From NCBI RefSeq assembly GCF_001687365.1, contig NZ_LGLV01000012.1:62001-126000 (forward strand): 64,000 nucleotides of DNA, in the 5' to 3' direction. Source of the DNA: Pararhizobium polonicum. Its GTDB lineage: Bacteria; Pseudomonadota; Alphaproteobacteria; Rhizobiales; Rhizobiaceae. Shown here in pieces: positions 55,695-64,000 of the stretch (position 1 is the first letter of the stretch; each line of letters begins with the position of its first letter). Below the pieces are notes generated by a model. That model had not been told where the DNA came from and did no database searches. It saw only the letters and a list, made by a program, of their open reading frames with translations. The position numbers and the translations under genes are program-made.

Positions 55695-56480
55695 GTGCAC
55701 GATCTTACGCTCCATCTCTTCATATTCCTGTTTGCAGCCGCGTTTCTCGCCGGTTTCATTGATTCCATCGCCGGCGGCGGTGGCATGATCACCATTCCGG
55801 CCATGCTGATCGCCGGTATTCCGCCGCTCGAAACGCTGGGCACCAACAAGCTGCAGTCGCTGTTCGGATCGGGCTCCGCCAGCATTGCCTATGCGCGGCG
55901 CGGCCATGTCAATCTTGTCGAACAATTGCCCATGGTGGCGCTTGCGATGCTGGGCGGCGGGCTGGGTGCAGCGCTGGCAACGATCGTTCCCGGCGATGTC
56001 CTCAAGGTGGCGCTGCCGTTTTTCCTGATCGCCATCGCGCTGTATTTCGGCCTCAAGCCCAATATCAGCGACATCGACCGGACAAGCCGGATGACACCCT
56101 TTCTCTTTGGCCTCATCTTCGTTCCGCTGATCGGCTTCTACGACGGCGTCTTCGGCCCCGGGACGGGCTCCTTCTTCATGCTGGGCTTCGTGACACTAGC
56201 CGGATATGGCGTCCTGAAGGCGACCGCACATACGAAATTCCTGAATTTCGGCTCGAATGTCGGCGGCTTTATCGTCTTTGCGCTCTATGGCGTGGTTCTC
56301 TGGAAAGTCGGCCTTCTGATGGGTGCCGGCCAATTTGCCGGCGCGCAGGTCGGATCGCGCTTTGCCATGAAGAACGGCGCAAAGATCATCAAGCCACTTC
56401 TGGTCGTCACCTGCATCGCGCTGGCGATCAAGCTGCTGGCAGACCCGGCGCATCCGGTCCGGATCTGGCTTGGCATGTGA
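55695..56480 (+). CDS. TSUP family (TauE/SafE, YfcA-like) membrane permease
   Basis: A 261-residue inner-membrane protein with about eight helices. Both TSUP half-repeats are visible: FLAGFIDSIAGGGGMITIPAMLIAGIPPLETLGTNKL, then FYDGVFGPGTGSFFMLGFVTLAGYGVLKATAHTKFLNFGSN. The GTG at 55695 gives the usual start (VHDLTLHLFIF); the longer frame to 55626 has no similarity. The family moves sulfite, sulfoacetate and similar anions, and substrates for most members are unknown. It converges with cobO 12 bases away, which is suggestive but not proof of a B12 link. Confidence 0.87.
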   Translation: MHDLTLHLFIFLFAAAFLAGFIDSIAGGGGMITIPAMLIAGIPPLETLGTNKLQSLFGSGSASIAYARRGHVNLVEQLPMVALAMLGGGLGAALATIVPGDVLKVALPFFLIAIALYFGLKPNISDIDRTSRMTPFLFGLIFVPLIGFYDGVFGPGTGSFFMLGFVTLAGYGVLKATAHTKFLNFGSNVGGFIVFALYGVVLWKVGLLMGAGQFAGAQVGSRFAMKNGAKIIKPLLVVTCIALAIKLLADPAHPVRIWLGM

Positions 56481-56492
56481 GCGCCGATCCGC

Positions 56493-57137
56493 TCAGTATT
56501 CGACGCCGACCTGCGCTTTGATACCGGAGCGGAAGGGGTGCTTGATCAGCTCCATCTCGGTGACGAGATCGGCGGCTTCGATCAGCTCTTCCTTGGCGTT
56601 GCGCCCCGTCAGCACCACATGGGTCATATGCGGCTTTTCTTCCTTGAGGAACCGGACGACGTCGACGACATCGATATAGTCGTAGCGAAGCGCGATGTTG
56701 ATCTCGTCAAGCAGCACCATGGAATTGCGCTCGTCGCGGATCAGCTCCTTGGCCTTCTCCCAGGCCTTGTGCGCCATGGCGATGTCGCGTGACCGGTCCT
56801 GCGTTTCCCAGGTGAACCCTTCGCCGAGCGTATAGAACTGGCAGACATCGCCGAAATGCTTCTCGATCAGATCGCGCTCTCCGGTTTCCCAGGCGCCCTT
56901 GATGAATTGGACGACAGCCGACGGCATGCCATGGGCGATGTGGCGAAAGATCATACCGAAGCCTGCCGTCGACTTGCCCTTGCCCTTGCCGGTATTGACG
57001 ATGATCAGGCCCTTCTGGTCTGTCTTCGTCGCCATGATCTTTTCACGCGCGTTCTTCTTTTTCGCCATCTTCATGGCATGACGCGCCTCGTCATTGACGG
57101 GACCGGTCGCGGTTGCCTGGATGTCTTCTTCGCTCAT
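56493..57137 (-). CDS. cobO: Cob(I)yrinic acid a,c-diamide adenosyltransferase (CobO)
   Basis: A 214-residue ATP:corrinoid adenosyltransferase of the CobA/CobO/BtuR family. The P-loop variant is GKGKGKSTAGFGMIFRHIAHG, preceded by LIIVNTG. VVQFIKGAWETGERD, TWETQDRSRDIAMA and DEINIALRY complete the family pattern. It adds the upper adenosyl ligand to the corrinoid. The N-terminal 35 residues are polar and basic. Last gene of cobP-cobW-cobN-cobO, 43 bases after cobN. Confidence 0.95.
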   Translation of the reverse strand: MSEEDIQATATGPVNDEARHAMKMAKKKNAREKIMATKTDQKGLIIVNTGKGKGKSTAGFGMIFRHIAHGMPSAVVQFIKGAWETGERDLIEKHFGDVCQFYTLGEGFTWETQDRSRDIAMAHKAWEKAKELIRDERNSMVLLDEINIALRYDYIDVVDVVRFLKEEKPHMTHVVLTGRNAKEELIEAADLVTEMELIKHPFRSGIKAQVGVEY

Positions 57138-57180
57138 GATGTGTCCTCACCGAATTGGATTTGAAAAATGACGCGCGGCC

Positions 57181-60100
57181 CTATTCCGCCGCGGCCGAAA
57201 GGCCTTGAAGCTCGAAGCGCGCCGAATTGGACCGTGGCGACCAGAGGCCGCGATCGATCGCCTCCATCAGCTTGTCGGTCATGTCACGCAGCGCCGCCGG
57301 GTTCTTGTCCTCCATGAACCGGCGCACACGCTCGTCCATGACATAAGCCTGGTAGACCGCCTCGAAATGATGATCGCGCACCGCACCTGTCGTTGCCGCG
57401 AAGGCGAACATGTAGTCGACAGTGGCGGCGATCTCGAAAGCGCCCTTGTAGCCGTGGCGCATGACGCCCTCGATCCATTTCGGGTTGACGACGCGGCCGC
57501 GCACCACCCGGCCGATCTCTTCTTCCAGCGAGCGGATCACCGGCTTTTCCGGACGCGAATGGTCGTTGTGGTAGATGGCCGGGCGTGTGCCGGCCATCTG
57601 CTCGACGGCAAGGCTCATGCCGCCCTCGAACTGATAATAATCGTCGCTGTCGAGCAGGTCGTGCTCGCGATTGTCCTGGTTCTGGACGACAGCCTCGACC
57701 GTCTTCAGACGCGCCTCCAGCAGTCCGCGCTCGGCTTTGCCGTCTTCGCCGGCGCCATAGGCGTAGCTACCCCAGGTGAGATAGGCATCGGCGAGATCGG
57801 CACGGCTTTCCCAGCCCTTCTCATCCATCAGCGCCTGCAAGCCCGCGCCATAGGCCCCCGGCTTGGCGCCGAAGACGCGGTAGGACGCGCGCCGTGCAGC
57901 CTCCTTCGGCGCGACACCGGCTGCTTCCAGCCGCGTGGTTTCCGCCCGCATCCGGGCGGCGATCATGTTGTCGGCGTCATCCTCTTCCAGCGCGCCGACC
58001 GCCCGGATCGCCGTGTCGAACAACGCGATCTGCTCCGGGAAGGCATCGCGGAAGAAGCCGGAAATGCGCAGGGTGACATCGACGCGCGGACGGCCAAGCA
58101 TGGCCAAAGGCACGATCTCGTAGCCCGTCACCCGGCGCGACATCATATCCCAGACCGGCCGGGTGCCGATCAGCGCCATGGCCTGGGCGATATCATCGCC
58201 GCCGGTGCGCATGTTCGACGTACCCCAGGCCGTCAGCCCAAAGGACGTCGGCCAGTCGCCGTGATCCTGCAGGTAGCGGCGGATCAGCAGTTCGGCCGAT
58301 TTCTTGCCGAGCTCGAAGGCTGCCGGTGTCGGCACGGCCCGGCTGTCGACCGAATAGAAATTGCGCCCCGTCGGCAGCACATCCGGCCGTCCGCGCGTCG
58401 GCGCTCCGGATGGGCCGGGGGCGACGAAACGGCCGTCGAGCCCGGTCATCAGCGCGGCGATTTCGGCGGGGCCGGATTGGACGATCGACGGTTTCAGGCG
58501 AGTTTCGACCTCGTGCAGGACAGCTCGGGTCGCATTCCAGCCATCCGGGCAGGCCAACTCGCCGGAAACGAATTTGGTGGCCAGCAGCTCGATACGCTCG
58601 ACGGTATCGCCGGCCGTGCGCCACGGGGCGTCGGATACTTCCGCAAGAATGACCGGTTTCGAGCCAAGCCAAGGATCGGACAGGATGCAATCGAGCGGGT
58701 CGAAGGGGGAAATCCCCTCCCCAACCTCTCCCCACAAGGGGGTGGGACTAAGCTGCGGCAGGCTCACATCTGGATCGCCACCTTCCACATCCGCGGTAAA
58801 AGCCAAACCTTTCGAAATCAAGTTTTGAGCGGAACGGGCATTGTCCGGATTAAGCCCCTCCCCCTTGTGGGGAGAGGTTGGGAAGGGGTTTTCTCTTCCA
58901 AAGGCATCCGCCGAAATCACCCGCTGCAAGCTGCAATCGCCGCCCTCGCCCTGCCCGCGCGGCACACGGGCCAGCGCCACCGTCAGATCCGTGAGCAGCC
59001 GTCCCTCCGGCGCAACGCCGAAGATATGAAGACCATCGCGAATCTGCAGTTCCTTGAGGTCGCAGAGATAGGCGTCCAGCTTTTCGAGCGCCTTGTCCTC
59101 GCCGTCCGTCCCGGCAATACCGGCGTCATGATCGAGGCCGATATCCCGCACGAGCTCGAGAATCTGCTTGCTCAGCAAGCGAAGACGCCGCGGGTCGCCA
59201 CCGGCAGCGTCGTAATATTCGTCGACCAGCGCTTCCAGATCCTTCAGCGGCCCGTAGGACTCGGCGCGCGTCAACGGCGGCGTCAGATGATCGATGATGA
59301 CGGCGCTGGTGCGGCGCTTGGCCTGCGTGCCCTCGCCCGGATCGTTGACGATGAATGGATAGAGATGCGGCATCGGGCCGAACACGACTTCCGGATAGCA
59401 GGTTTCCGAAAGCGCCAGCGACTTGCCCGGCAACCATTCGAGATTGCCGTGCTTGCCCATGTGGATGATGGCATGGGCGCCGTATTCCCGGCGCAGAAAA
59501 GCGTAGAAGGCCAGATATCCGTGCGGCGGCACGAGGTCCGGCGAATGATAAGTTTCCTTTGGATCGATATTATAGCCGCGCGCCGGCTGGATACCCACCA
59601 GCGTCTCGCCAAAGCGCGTCAGCGGCAGCGCGAAACGGCCGTCGCGGAAGAACGGATCGGCCTCAGGCTTGCCCCATCGATCGGCAACCTGACTTTGAAT
59701 CTGAATAGGAAGAGACGCGAAGAAGGCATTGTATTGATTCAGGGAAAGCGTCTCGCGGATGTCGCAATCCGCCCGCGCCGAATTGGTCGGTCCAGCCATG
59801 AGATGACTGATCAGCGCATCGCCGTCAGCGGGGATATCATCGATCGCGTAGCCGGCGGCAGCCATCGCGTTCATGACCTCGATGGTCCCGGCCGGCGTAT
59901 CGAGCCCGACACCATTGCCGAGCCGTCCGTCGCGGTTCGGATAGTTCGCCATGATGATCGCCACGCGGCGCTCGCGCGGCGCAGCCTGACGCAGCCTGGC
60001 CCAGTTGGCCGCCAGCTTTGCGGCAAAGGCGACGCGATCGGCCAGAGGTTCGTGGCCAACGATATTGGCTTCGACATCGGTATCGTAGACAGCTGCCGCC

Positions 60101-61113
60101 TTGAAGGAGACGGCGCGCGACAGGATGCGTCCGTCGACTTCCGGCAGTGCAACATTCATCCCCAGATCACGCGCCATCAGGCCTTGCGGCGAGGCTTCCC
60201 ATGCGGCCCGCGACGAGCCGGAAAAGATCACCTGGAGGACCGGCGCATCGGTAAACTCCAGTACCGTCGGCTTGCGGTCGGCGCCCGGGGCGGAAACGGC
60301 AAAGCCGGTGGCGTTCATGACCACGGCCGGCGGCGCCTCGCCGAAAATCGCCTCCAGCGTGCCGATAGACACCGCATCCTTGAGGCTGGAGACGAACACC
60401 GGCAGCACCGTCATGCCTTCGGCGGCAAGCGCCTCGATCAGGGCCTCGACGGGTTTGGTTTCGCCGCTTTGCACGAGAGCACGGTAGAAGCAGAGGGCGA
60501 CGATGGGCTGCTCTCCGGCGGTGCGAAACCCAACCGCCCTCTTCCAGGCCTCGACACCGATGACGCCCTCACCCGGCCACCAGATCCCGGCCTTCAGCAA
60601 AGGTGCGGCCGGCTCAGGCTTTTCCGAACCGTCGATCAGGGCATCGGCATAGGCAAGCAGCCGCGCCATGTTGTCGGCACCGCCCTCGGTGAAATAGGCC
60701 CACATCCGGTTGCGATCCTCGACTGACACCGTCGAAAACGGCTCAAGTCCCGGATCCGGCTTGTCGTAACCCGGCAGAACCGCAATCTGGAATTTATGGG
60801 TGACGGCAGCCGCATGCAGCGCCTCCAGCACATACTGGAAATAGCTGGCGCCGCCGAGCGGGCGGACGATGATCAGCTTGGCATGACGCGCGGTGCGCTC
60901 GACATAGGTATCGACCGACATCGGGTGCTTGAGTGTCAGCAGGCTCGCCACCCGCAGGCTGGACCTGCCCTTGCGCATGCGATGGGCGGCAGCGATCGAC
61001 GAAAGCTCGGTATCGGCGGCGGACAGGAACAGGATATCGGCCGGCGACTGACCAAGATCGATCGCCTCCTCGCCATCCGTAATCGTGCCCTTCTGGGCTA
61101 GGAGGAGATGCAT
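57181..61113 (-). CDS. cobN: Cobaltochelatase subunit CobN, with in-frame repeat insert
   Basis: A 1310-residue large subunit of the ATP-dependent aerobic cobaltochelatase CobNST, which inserts cobalt into hydrogenobyrinic acid a,c-diamide. The start MHLLLAQKGTITDG at 61113 removes a short upstream piece made of repeat DNA. Conserved blocks include VRPLGGASYFQYVLEAL, NYPNRDGRLGNGVGLDTPAG, HMGKHGNLEWLPGKSLALS, PHLYPFIVNDPGEGTQAKRRTSAVIIDHL, ARVPRGQGEGGD and MTGLDGRFVAPGPSGAPTRG. Residues about 742-801 are encoded by a RIME-type repeat (58712-58890) and are absent from usual CobN. CobS and CobT are not in this window. Confidence 0.95.
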   Translation of the reverse strand: MHLLLAQKGTITDGEEAIDLGQSPADILFLSAADTELSSIAAAHRMRKGRSSLRVASLLTLKHPMSVDTYVERTARHAKLIIVRPLGGASYFQYVLEALHAAAVTHKFQIAVLPGYDKPDPGLEPFSTVSVEDRNRMWAYFTEGGADNMARLLAYADALIDGSEKPEPAAPLLKAGIWWPGEGVIGVEAWKRAVGFRTAGEQPIVALCFYRALVQSGETKPVEALIEALAAEGMTVLPVFVSSLKDAVSIGTLEAIFGEAPPAVVMNATGFAVSAPGADRKPTVLEFTDAPVLQVIFSGSSRAAWEASPQGLMARDLGMNVALPEVDGRILSRAVSFKAAAVYDTDVEANIVGHEPLADRVAFAAKLAANWARLRQAAPRERRVAIIMANYPNRDGRLGNGVGLDTPAGTIEVMNAMAAAGYAIDDIPADGDALISHLMAGPTNSARADCDIRETLSLNQYNAFFASLPIQIQSQVADRWGKPEADPFFRDGRFALPLTRFGETLVGIQPARGYNIDPKETYHSPDLVPPHGYLAFYAFLRREYGAHAIIHMGKHGNLEWLPGKSLALSETCYPEVVFGPMPHLYPFIVNDPGEGTQAKRRTSAVIIDHLTPPLTRAESYGPLKDLEALVDEYYDAAGGDPRRLRLLSKQILELVRDIGLDHDAGIAGTDGEDKALEKLDAYLCDLKELQIRDGLHIFGVAPEGRLLTDLTVALARVPRGQGEGGDCSLQRVISADAFGRENPFPTSPHKGEGLNPDNARSAQNLISKGLAFTADVEGGDPDVSLPQLSPTPLWGEVGEGISPFDPLDCILSDPWLGSKPVILAEVSDAPWRTAGDTVERIELLATKFVSGELACPDGWNATRAVLHEVETRLKPSIVQSGPAEIAALMTGLDGRFVAPGPSGAPTRGRPDVLPTGRNFYSVDSRAVPTPAAFELGKKSAELLIRRYLQDHGDWPTSFGLTAWGTSNMRTGGDDIAQAMALIGTRPVWDMMSRRVTGYEIVPLAMLGRPRVDVTLRISGFFRDAFPEQIALFDTAIRAVGALEEDDADNMIAARMRAETTRLEAAGVAPKEAARRASYRVFGAKPGAYGAGLQALMDEKGWESRADLADAYLTWGSYAYGAGEDGKAERGLLEARLKTVEAVVQNQDNREHDLLDSDDYYQFEGGMSLAVEQMAGTRPAIYHNDHSRPEKPVIRSLEEEIGRVVRGRVVNPKWIEGVMRHGYKGAFEIAATVDYMFAFAATTGAVRDHHFEAVYQAYVMDERVRRFMEDKNPAALRDMTDKLMEAIDRGLWSPRSNSARFELQGLSAAAE
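58712..58890. repeat. RIME-type repeat translated in frame within cobN
   Basis: Outer arms tcccctccccaacctctccc and gggagaggttgggaagggg, with acaaggggg / cccccttgt inside, surround a central variable part. The segment is about 179 bases, keeps the cobN frame open and adds about 60 residues (starting RENPFPTSPHKGEG, ending TPLWGEVGEGISPF). It resembles the intergenic copy at 61142-61313. Confidence 0.9.
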
Positions 61114-61141
61114 GGACTTCCCCCATCGAATGGGACAAAAG

Positions 61142-61313
61142 TCCCCTCCCCAACCCCTCCCCACAAGGGGGCGGGGCTAGTTTGCCGCACCTTTTTGCCG
61201 GGCCGATCAACACCCGTCGGGGTGCAAGCCCCCAAAGCTGCCGTCAAGCAGAAAGGCGTCGGCAAACGCAATCCAAGCCCCTCCCCCTTGTGGGGAGGGG
61301 TTGGGGAGGGGAA
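61142..61313. repeat. RIME-type repeat between cobN and cobW
   Basis: Inverted arms cccctccccaacccctcccc / ggggaggggttggggagggg, with cacaaggggg and cccccttgtg next to them, spanning about 170 bases. Same family as the repeat inside cobN, here in the normal intergenic position within the operon. Confidence 0.9.
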
Positions 61314-61338
61314 AGTGTCGCGCCCGGTCAAAGCGCCC

Positions 61339-62403
61339 TCAAACCGCCGCCACGATCGCAGCCCGCACCGCCGCTTCATCCATGTCATGCAGACCGATGA
61401 CCACCAGACGGGTGCGGCGTACCTCGCCGGCAGCCCAGGCGCGGTCGAAATATTGGTCGATACGGGCGCCAACGCCCTGGATCAGCAGCCGCATCGGCTT
61501 GCCGGGCACATCGGCAAAGCCCTTGAGACGCAGTACGTCGTGCGCGGCGATGATGACCTTCAGCTTCTCGATGAAACCGGCGGGATCGGCGATCGGGCCC
61601 AGTTCGACAACGAAACTGTCGAATTCGTCGTGGCTATGCTCTTCGCCCGCTTCATGCTCCATCTCGTGATGCGACTTGCGGTTGGCGATATCGCTTTCGG
61701 TGCCGACACCCAGGCCGAGCAGGACGGCGGCGGAAACTTCGCCGTTCTTCGCCTCGATCATCGTCGGCTTGCGGCTGGTGCGCGAGGACACTTCCCTGCG
61801 AACGAAGGCAAGACCGGTGGAATCGAGCAGGTCGGTCTTGTTGAGAATGATCAGGTCGGCGGCGGTCAGCTGATCTTCGAACAGTTCCTCAATCGGGCTT
61901 TCGTGATCGAGATTGTCGTCCTCGACCCGCAGCGCATCGACCTTGTCGTGATCGTCGGCAAACCGTCCGGCGGCAACGGCGGCGCTGTCGACGACGGTGA
62001 TGACACCATCGACGGTGACCTGCGTGCGGATATCCGGCCAGTTGAAGGCGGCGATCAGCGGCTGCGGCAGGGCAAGGCCGGACGTCTCGATGACGATATG
62101 GTCCGGACGGTTTTCACGCTCGAGCAGCTTGGTCATGGTCGGGATGAAATCGTCGGCAACGGTGCAGCAGATGCAGCCATTGGTCAGCTCGATGATATCG
62201 TCCTCGCTGCAGGCTTCAGCGCCGCAGCCCTTCAGCACGTCGCCATCGACGCCGAGATCGCCGAACTCGTTGATGATCAGCGCGATGCGGCGGCCGCCGG
62301 CATTCTGCAGGATGTTGCGGATCATCGTCGTCTTGCCGGCCCCCAGGAAGCCGGTGATGACGGTTGCCGGGATCTTGCCGTGAGCGGCTTTTTCGGTGGT
62401 CAT
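61339..62403 (-). CDS. cobW: CobW, G3E GTPase of cobalamin synthesis
   Basis: A 354-residue COG0523 GTPase. P-loop [16 protein letters not shown] (about 18-33), metal-binding NGCICCTVADDFIP, ETSGLALPQPLI, NKTDLL and a His-rich stretch HHEMEHEAGEEHSHDEFD (about 246-263) precede the CobW C-terminal domain. It is thought to handle cobalt and deliver it to the CobNST chelatase. Location between cobP and cobN marks it as true CobW, distinct from the Zur-linked paralogue at 15014-16219. It starts three bases after the cobP stop. Confidence 0.95.
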   Translation of the reverse strand: MTTEKAAHGKIPATVITGFLGAGKTTMIRNILQNAGGRRIALIINEFGDLGVDGDVLKGCGAEACSEDDIIELTNGCICCTVADDFIPTMTKLLERENRPDHIVIETSGLALPQPLIAAFNWPDIRTQVTVDGVITVVDSAAVAAGRFADDHDKVDALRVEDDNLDHESPIEELFEDQLTAADLIILNKTDLLDSTGLAFVRREVSSRTSRKPTMIEAKNGEVSAAVLLGLGVGTESDIANRKSHHEMEHEAGEEHSHDEFDSFVVELGPIADPAGFIEKLKVIIAAHDVLRLKGFADVPGKPMRLLIQGVGARIDQYFDRAWAAGEVRRTRLVVIGLHDMDEAAVRAAIVAAV

Positions 62404-62406
62404 GGA

Positions 62407-62931
62407 TCAACCCTTCATTTTCAGCGGCAATCCGGCCGCGATAAAATAGACGTCCGCGGATATCTCCGCAATGATCTGGTGCAGCCGGCCGGCATGGTCG
62501 CGAAAGTCGCGCGCCATGCGGTTTTCCGGCACGATGCCGAGCCCGACTTCGTTGGACACGAAGACCAGCCGGGCCTGGGCCTGCGGCACGTATCCCGCCA
62601 GCCGTTCGAATTCCGCCGCCATGTCGCGCTCCTCCATCATCAGATTGGTGACCCACAGGGTCAGGCAATCGATGAGAATGATCCGGTCGGGCGCGTCGAT
62701 GGCCTGCAGGCAGCCGGCAAGCTCAAGCGGCGCTTCATGCGTCTGCCAGTCTGCGCCCCGCCGGTCGCGATGCTCGGTTATCCTTGCCTGCATCTCACCG
62801 TCCCAGGCCCTCCCGGTCGCGACGTAATGCATGCGCAGACCCGACGCCGTGACGAGCTTTTCGGCGAAGACGGATTTACCGGAACGGGCACCGCCGAGAA
62901 CCAGCACGGGGCCTGACTTTATCGATGTCAT
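62407..62931 (-). CDS. cobP: Adenosylcobinamide kinase / guanylyltransferase (CobP/CobU)
   Basis: A 174-residue bifunctional enzyme that phosphorylates adenosylcobinamide and transfers GMP to it, activating the nucleotide loop. P-loop [14 protein letters not shown] (about 9-22), [21 protein letters not shown] and [15 protein letters not shown] are characteristic; [29 protein letters not shown] is the C-terminal family block. The ATG at 62931 gives the correct start. It heads the cobP-cobW-cobN-cobO operon, downstream of a cobalamin riboswitch and a 32-codon reading frame. Confidence 0.95.
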   Translation of the reverse strand: MTSIKSGPVLVLGGARSGKSVFAEKLVTASGLRMHYVATGRAWDGEMQARITEHRDRRGADWQTHEAPLELAGCLQAIDAPDRIILIDCLTLWVTNLMMEERDMAAEFERLAGYVPQAQARLVFVSNEVGLGIVPENRMARDFRDHAGRLHQIIAEISADVYFIAAGLPLKMKG

Positions 62932-62945
62932 GGAATGATCCCGGC

Positions 62946-63044
62946 CTAGCGCGCACCGGGAAATATGAGCGCCCATACACCGCGCAAACCGACATCTGCG
63001 GCAACGCGAACAGGACCGTTCAGGGAACGGGACGATAAAGCCAT
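62946..63044 (-). CDS. Possible 32-residue leader peptide or small protein
   Basis: A short open frame ([18 protein letters not shown]...) between the riboswitch and cobP. It has the best ribosome site in this operon, cacggagg five bases before its ATG, while cobP itself has a weak one. Its stop lies 14 bases before the cobP start, so it may couple translation to cobP. It is hydrophobic at the C-terminus ([11 protein letters not shown]). I do not recognise the peptide. A small frame of this kind near cobP may have been noted before in the Pseudomonas denitrificans cob literature, but I cannot verify that. Confidence 0.5.
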   Translation of the reverse strand: MALSSRSLNGPVRVAADVGLRGVWALIFPGAR

Positions 63045-63119
63045 GACAACCTCCGTGCTGGCATCGGGAGTGTCTCTCCCTGGATCAGGCGAGCCCCCAG
63101 CTAAGATGGGGCCCTTTGC

Positions 63120-63488
63120 GGATGGCAGGTCTCCTGGCTCACGGCGTCACGTGCCTGCAAAGGCACGAACGGGTTCGCCTCGCCTTCCCGGAGTTTCTTC
63201 GCCGGATTGCACGACGGCAATCGGCTGATATCACGAAGAGGTGGACGATTCGTAGATTATAGAGGCGTCCGGCCCCGGCTGATCGCAATACTGCTCCAGT
63301 GGCTTTTCCGGTTGGACCGATGCCTCCGCCGCCGCGATTGCGGACAGTCCGGAATACCGGCTTTCCCGGATGGCGAACCCTGACCGTTCTACAGTCGCGG
63401 GGTCGGCTGCGATAAGAATGCCCGATGTGGGTCCATCCCTTCACATTCCCATTTACTCCCGAAACGCAACGCATATCGGGAACCATCC
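63120..63488 (-). promoter_or_regulatory. Cobalamin riboswitch, expanded form (about 369 nt)
   Basis: On the minus strand the elements come in the standard order. P1 is ggatgg pairing with ccatcc (63488-63483 with 63125-63120). A cccga...tcggg hairpin precedes aaatgggaatgtgaaggga. The cagccgaccccgcgactgta core follows, then gccactggag pairing with ctccgggaaggcg, and finally the B12 box gagccaggagacctgcc (63140-63124). The element is far longer than the usual 200 or so nt because two arms carry extra DNA. It lies upstream of cobP and should switch the cobPWNO operon off when adenosylcobalamin is abundant. Confidence 0.9.
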
Positions 63489-63621
63489 AATGGCAGATGA
63501 TTAGGCGCTCGGTTGGACCAAGTCAATTGCGGCGCTATCTCATCGGGCAAACACAAGAAGCGGCCTCTTGATCCGCAGCGCCATGCCTTTTACGACGGCG
63601 CAGACAAAGGACGGTCAGGCG

Positions 63622-64000
63622 ATGCGACTGAAGCTGATACCCAAATTCGACCTGCGCCGGCTCGGCTATCTCTCCCTGTTTTTCGATATCGGGCGGATGC
63701 GGGCCTTTGCCCGCAGAAGCGAACTCGGCCTGGTGCTGGCGGGTATCGTCATCGGCATCACGTCCGGCCTCGCCGTTACGGCGATGAGCATCATATCAAG
63801 CCGCCTGCACAGCCTGATCTTCGGCATAGCCGACGATGCGCGCCTGAGCGCCAGCGATCTCCAGGGCCATATTTCAGTGCTGCTCGCCCCGGTCGTCGGC
63901 GGCATCATTCTCGGCCTGCTGATGATGCTCCTGGCCATGTGGCGCAAGAAGCCGATGGTCGACCCGATCGAGGCCAATGCCCTGCATGGCGGCCGCCTAT
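63622..64000 (+). CDS. ClC family chloride channel protein, N-terminal part (cut by window end)
   Basis: The frame is open to the window end. It starts RLKLIPKFDLRRLGYLSLFF, followed by a cytosolic piece, a membrane helix (LGLVLAGIVIGITSGLAVTAMSIIS), another helix (VLLAPVVGGIILGLLMMLL) and VDPIEANALHGGR, a block typical of bacterial ClC proteins. These are chloride channels or chloride/proton exchangers. The ATG at 63622 has aagga upstream; an in-frame ATG at 63583 is also possible. The selectivity filter lies beyond the window. Confidence 0.88.
   Translation, partial: MRLKLIPKFDLRRLGYLSLFFDIGRMRAFARRSELGLVLAGIVIGITSGLAVTAMSIISSRLHSLIFGIADDARLSASDLQGHISVLLAPVVGGIILGLLMMLLAMWRKKPMVDPIEANALHGGRL

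Noticed and set aside
57205-60726. Open frame of 1173 codons on the plus strand
   Set aside because: It is antisense to cobN, has Arg/His-rich composition and no family motif. High-GC codon use commonly keeps this frame open.
63225-63488. A second, separate riboswitch
   Set aside because: The 5' part lacks its own B12 box, and its gccactggag pairs with ctccggg of the 3' part, so one expanded element fits better.

Overview
The window looks like a chromosomal segment of a Rhizobiaceae alphaproteobacterium (Rhizobium / Agrobacterium / Neorhizobium type). The evidence is a complete acpXL-fabZ-fabF-fabF-adh-lpxXL very-long-chain lipid A cluster, an oxygen-late type cobalamin pathway with cobN/cobW/cobE, many RIME-type palindromic repeats, an alpha-r14 (NfeR1-like) small RNA with three anti-Shine-Dalgarno loops, and high-GC codon use throughout. 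I see no phage, insertion sequence, CRISPR array, rRNA or tRNA.

Layout. 1-2600: 3' end of uvrB, an exact-period 441-bp tandem duplication of its tail, and a dense island of palindromic repeats. 2620-9161: housekeeping and small genes (J-domain protein, cspA, dusA, a DUF982 protein, the alpha-r14 sRNA, a FAH-family hydrolase, a gamma carbonic anhydrase). 9168-16770: metal homeostasis. It holds a Cu(I) P-type ATPase, a znuC-znuB-zur operon divergent from znuA, a COG0523 GTPase with its own Zur box, and an RcnB-like protein. 17350-20934: a TRAP transporter (TakQ, TakM) converging with its receptor TakP. 21451-25269: sulfate ABC transporter (sbp-cysT-cysW-cysA). 25362-37651: a nine-gene minus-strand operon for beta-mannoside uptake and breakdown, divergent from a LacI regulator, with two matching candidate operators. 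37721-41215: gnd, SRPBCC and VOC proteins and a PAS protein. 41546-47066: the acpXL cluster. 47205-49738: a LysR regulator divergent from an oxidoreductase, and an L,D-transpeptidase. 49887-54533: cobalamin operon 1 (cobE-cobA-cobB-cobC-cobD). 55074-56480: two small genes and a TSUP permease. 56493-63488: cobalamin operon 2 (cobP-cobW-cobN-cobO) behind an oversized cobalamin riboswitch and a 32-codon reading frame. 63622-64000: start of a ClC chloride channel gene.

How the genes work together. The Zur block is a self-contained zinc-starvation response. The mannoside operon imports oligosaccharides, releases mannose with a GH2 beta-mannosidase and can isomerise it to fructose. The two cob operons supply cobalt chelation, corrin adenosylation, side-chain assembly and nucleotide-loop activation, but the ring-contraction and methylation genes (cobF-cobM) are not in this window. 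The most notable items are the alpha-r14 sRNA, the expanded cobalamin riboswitch with its tiny downstream reading frame, palindromic repeats translated in frame inside cobN and uvrB, a ketosynthase-like protein without the catalytic cysteine in the acpXL cluster, and the partly diverged uvrB-tail duplication.
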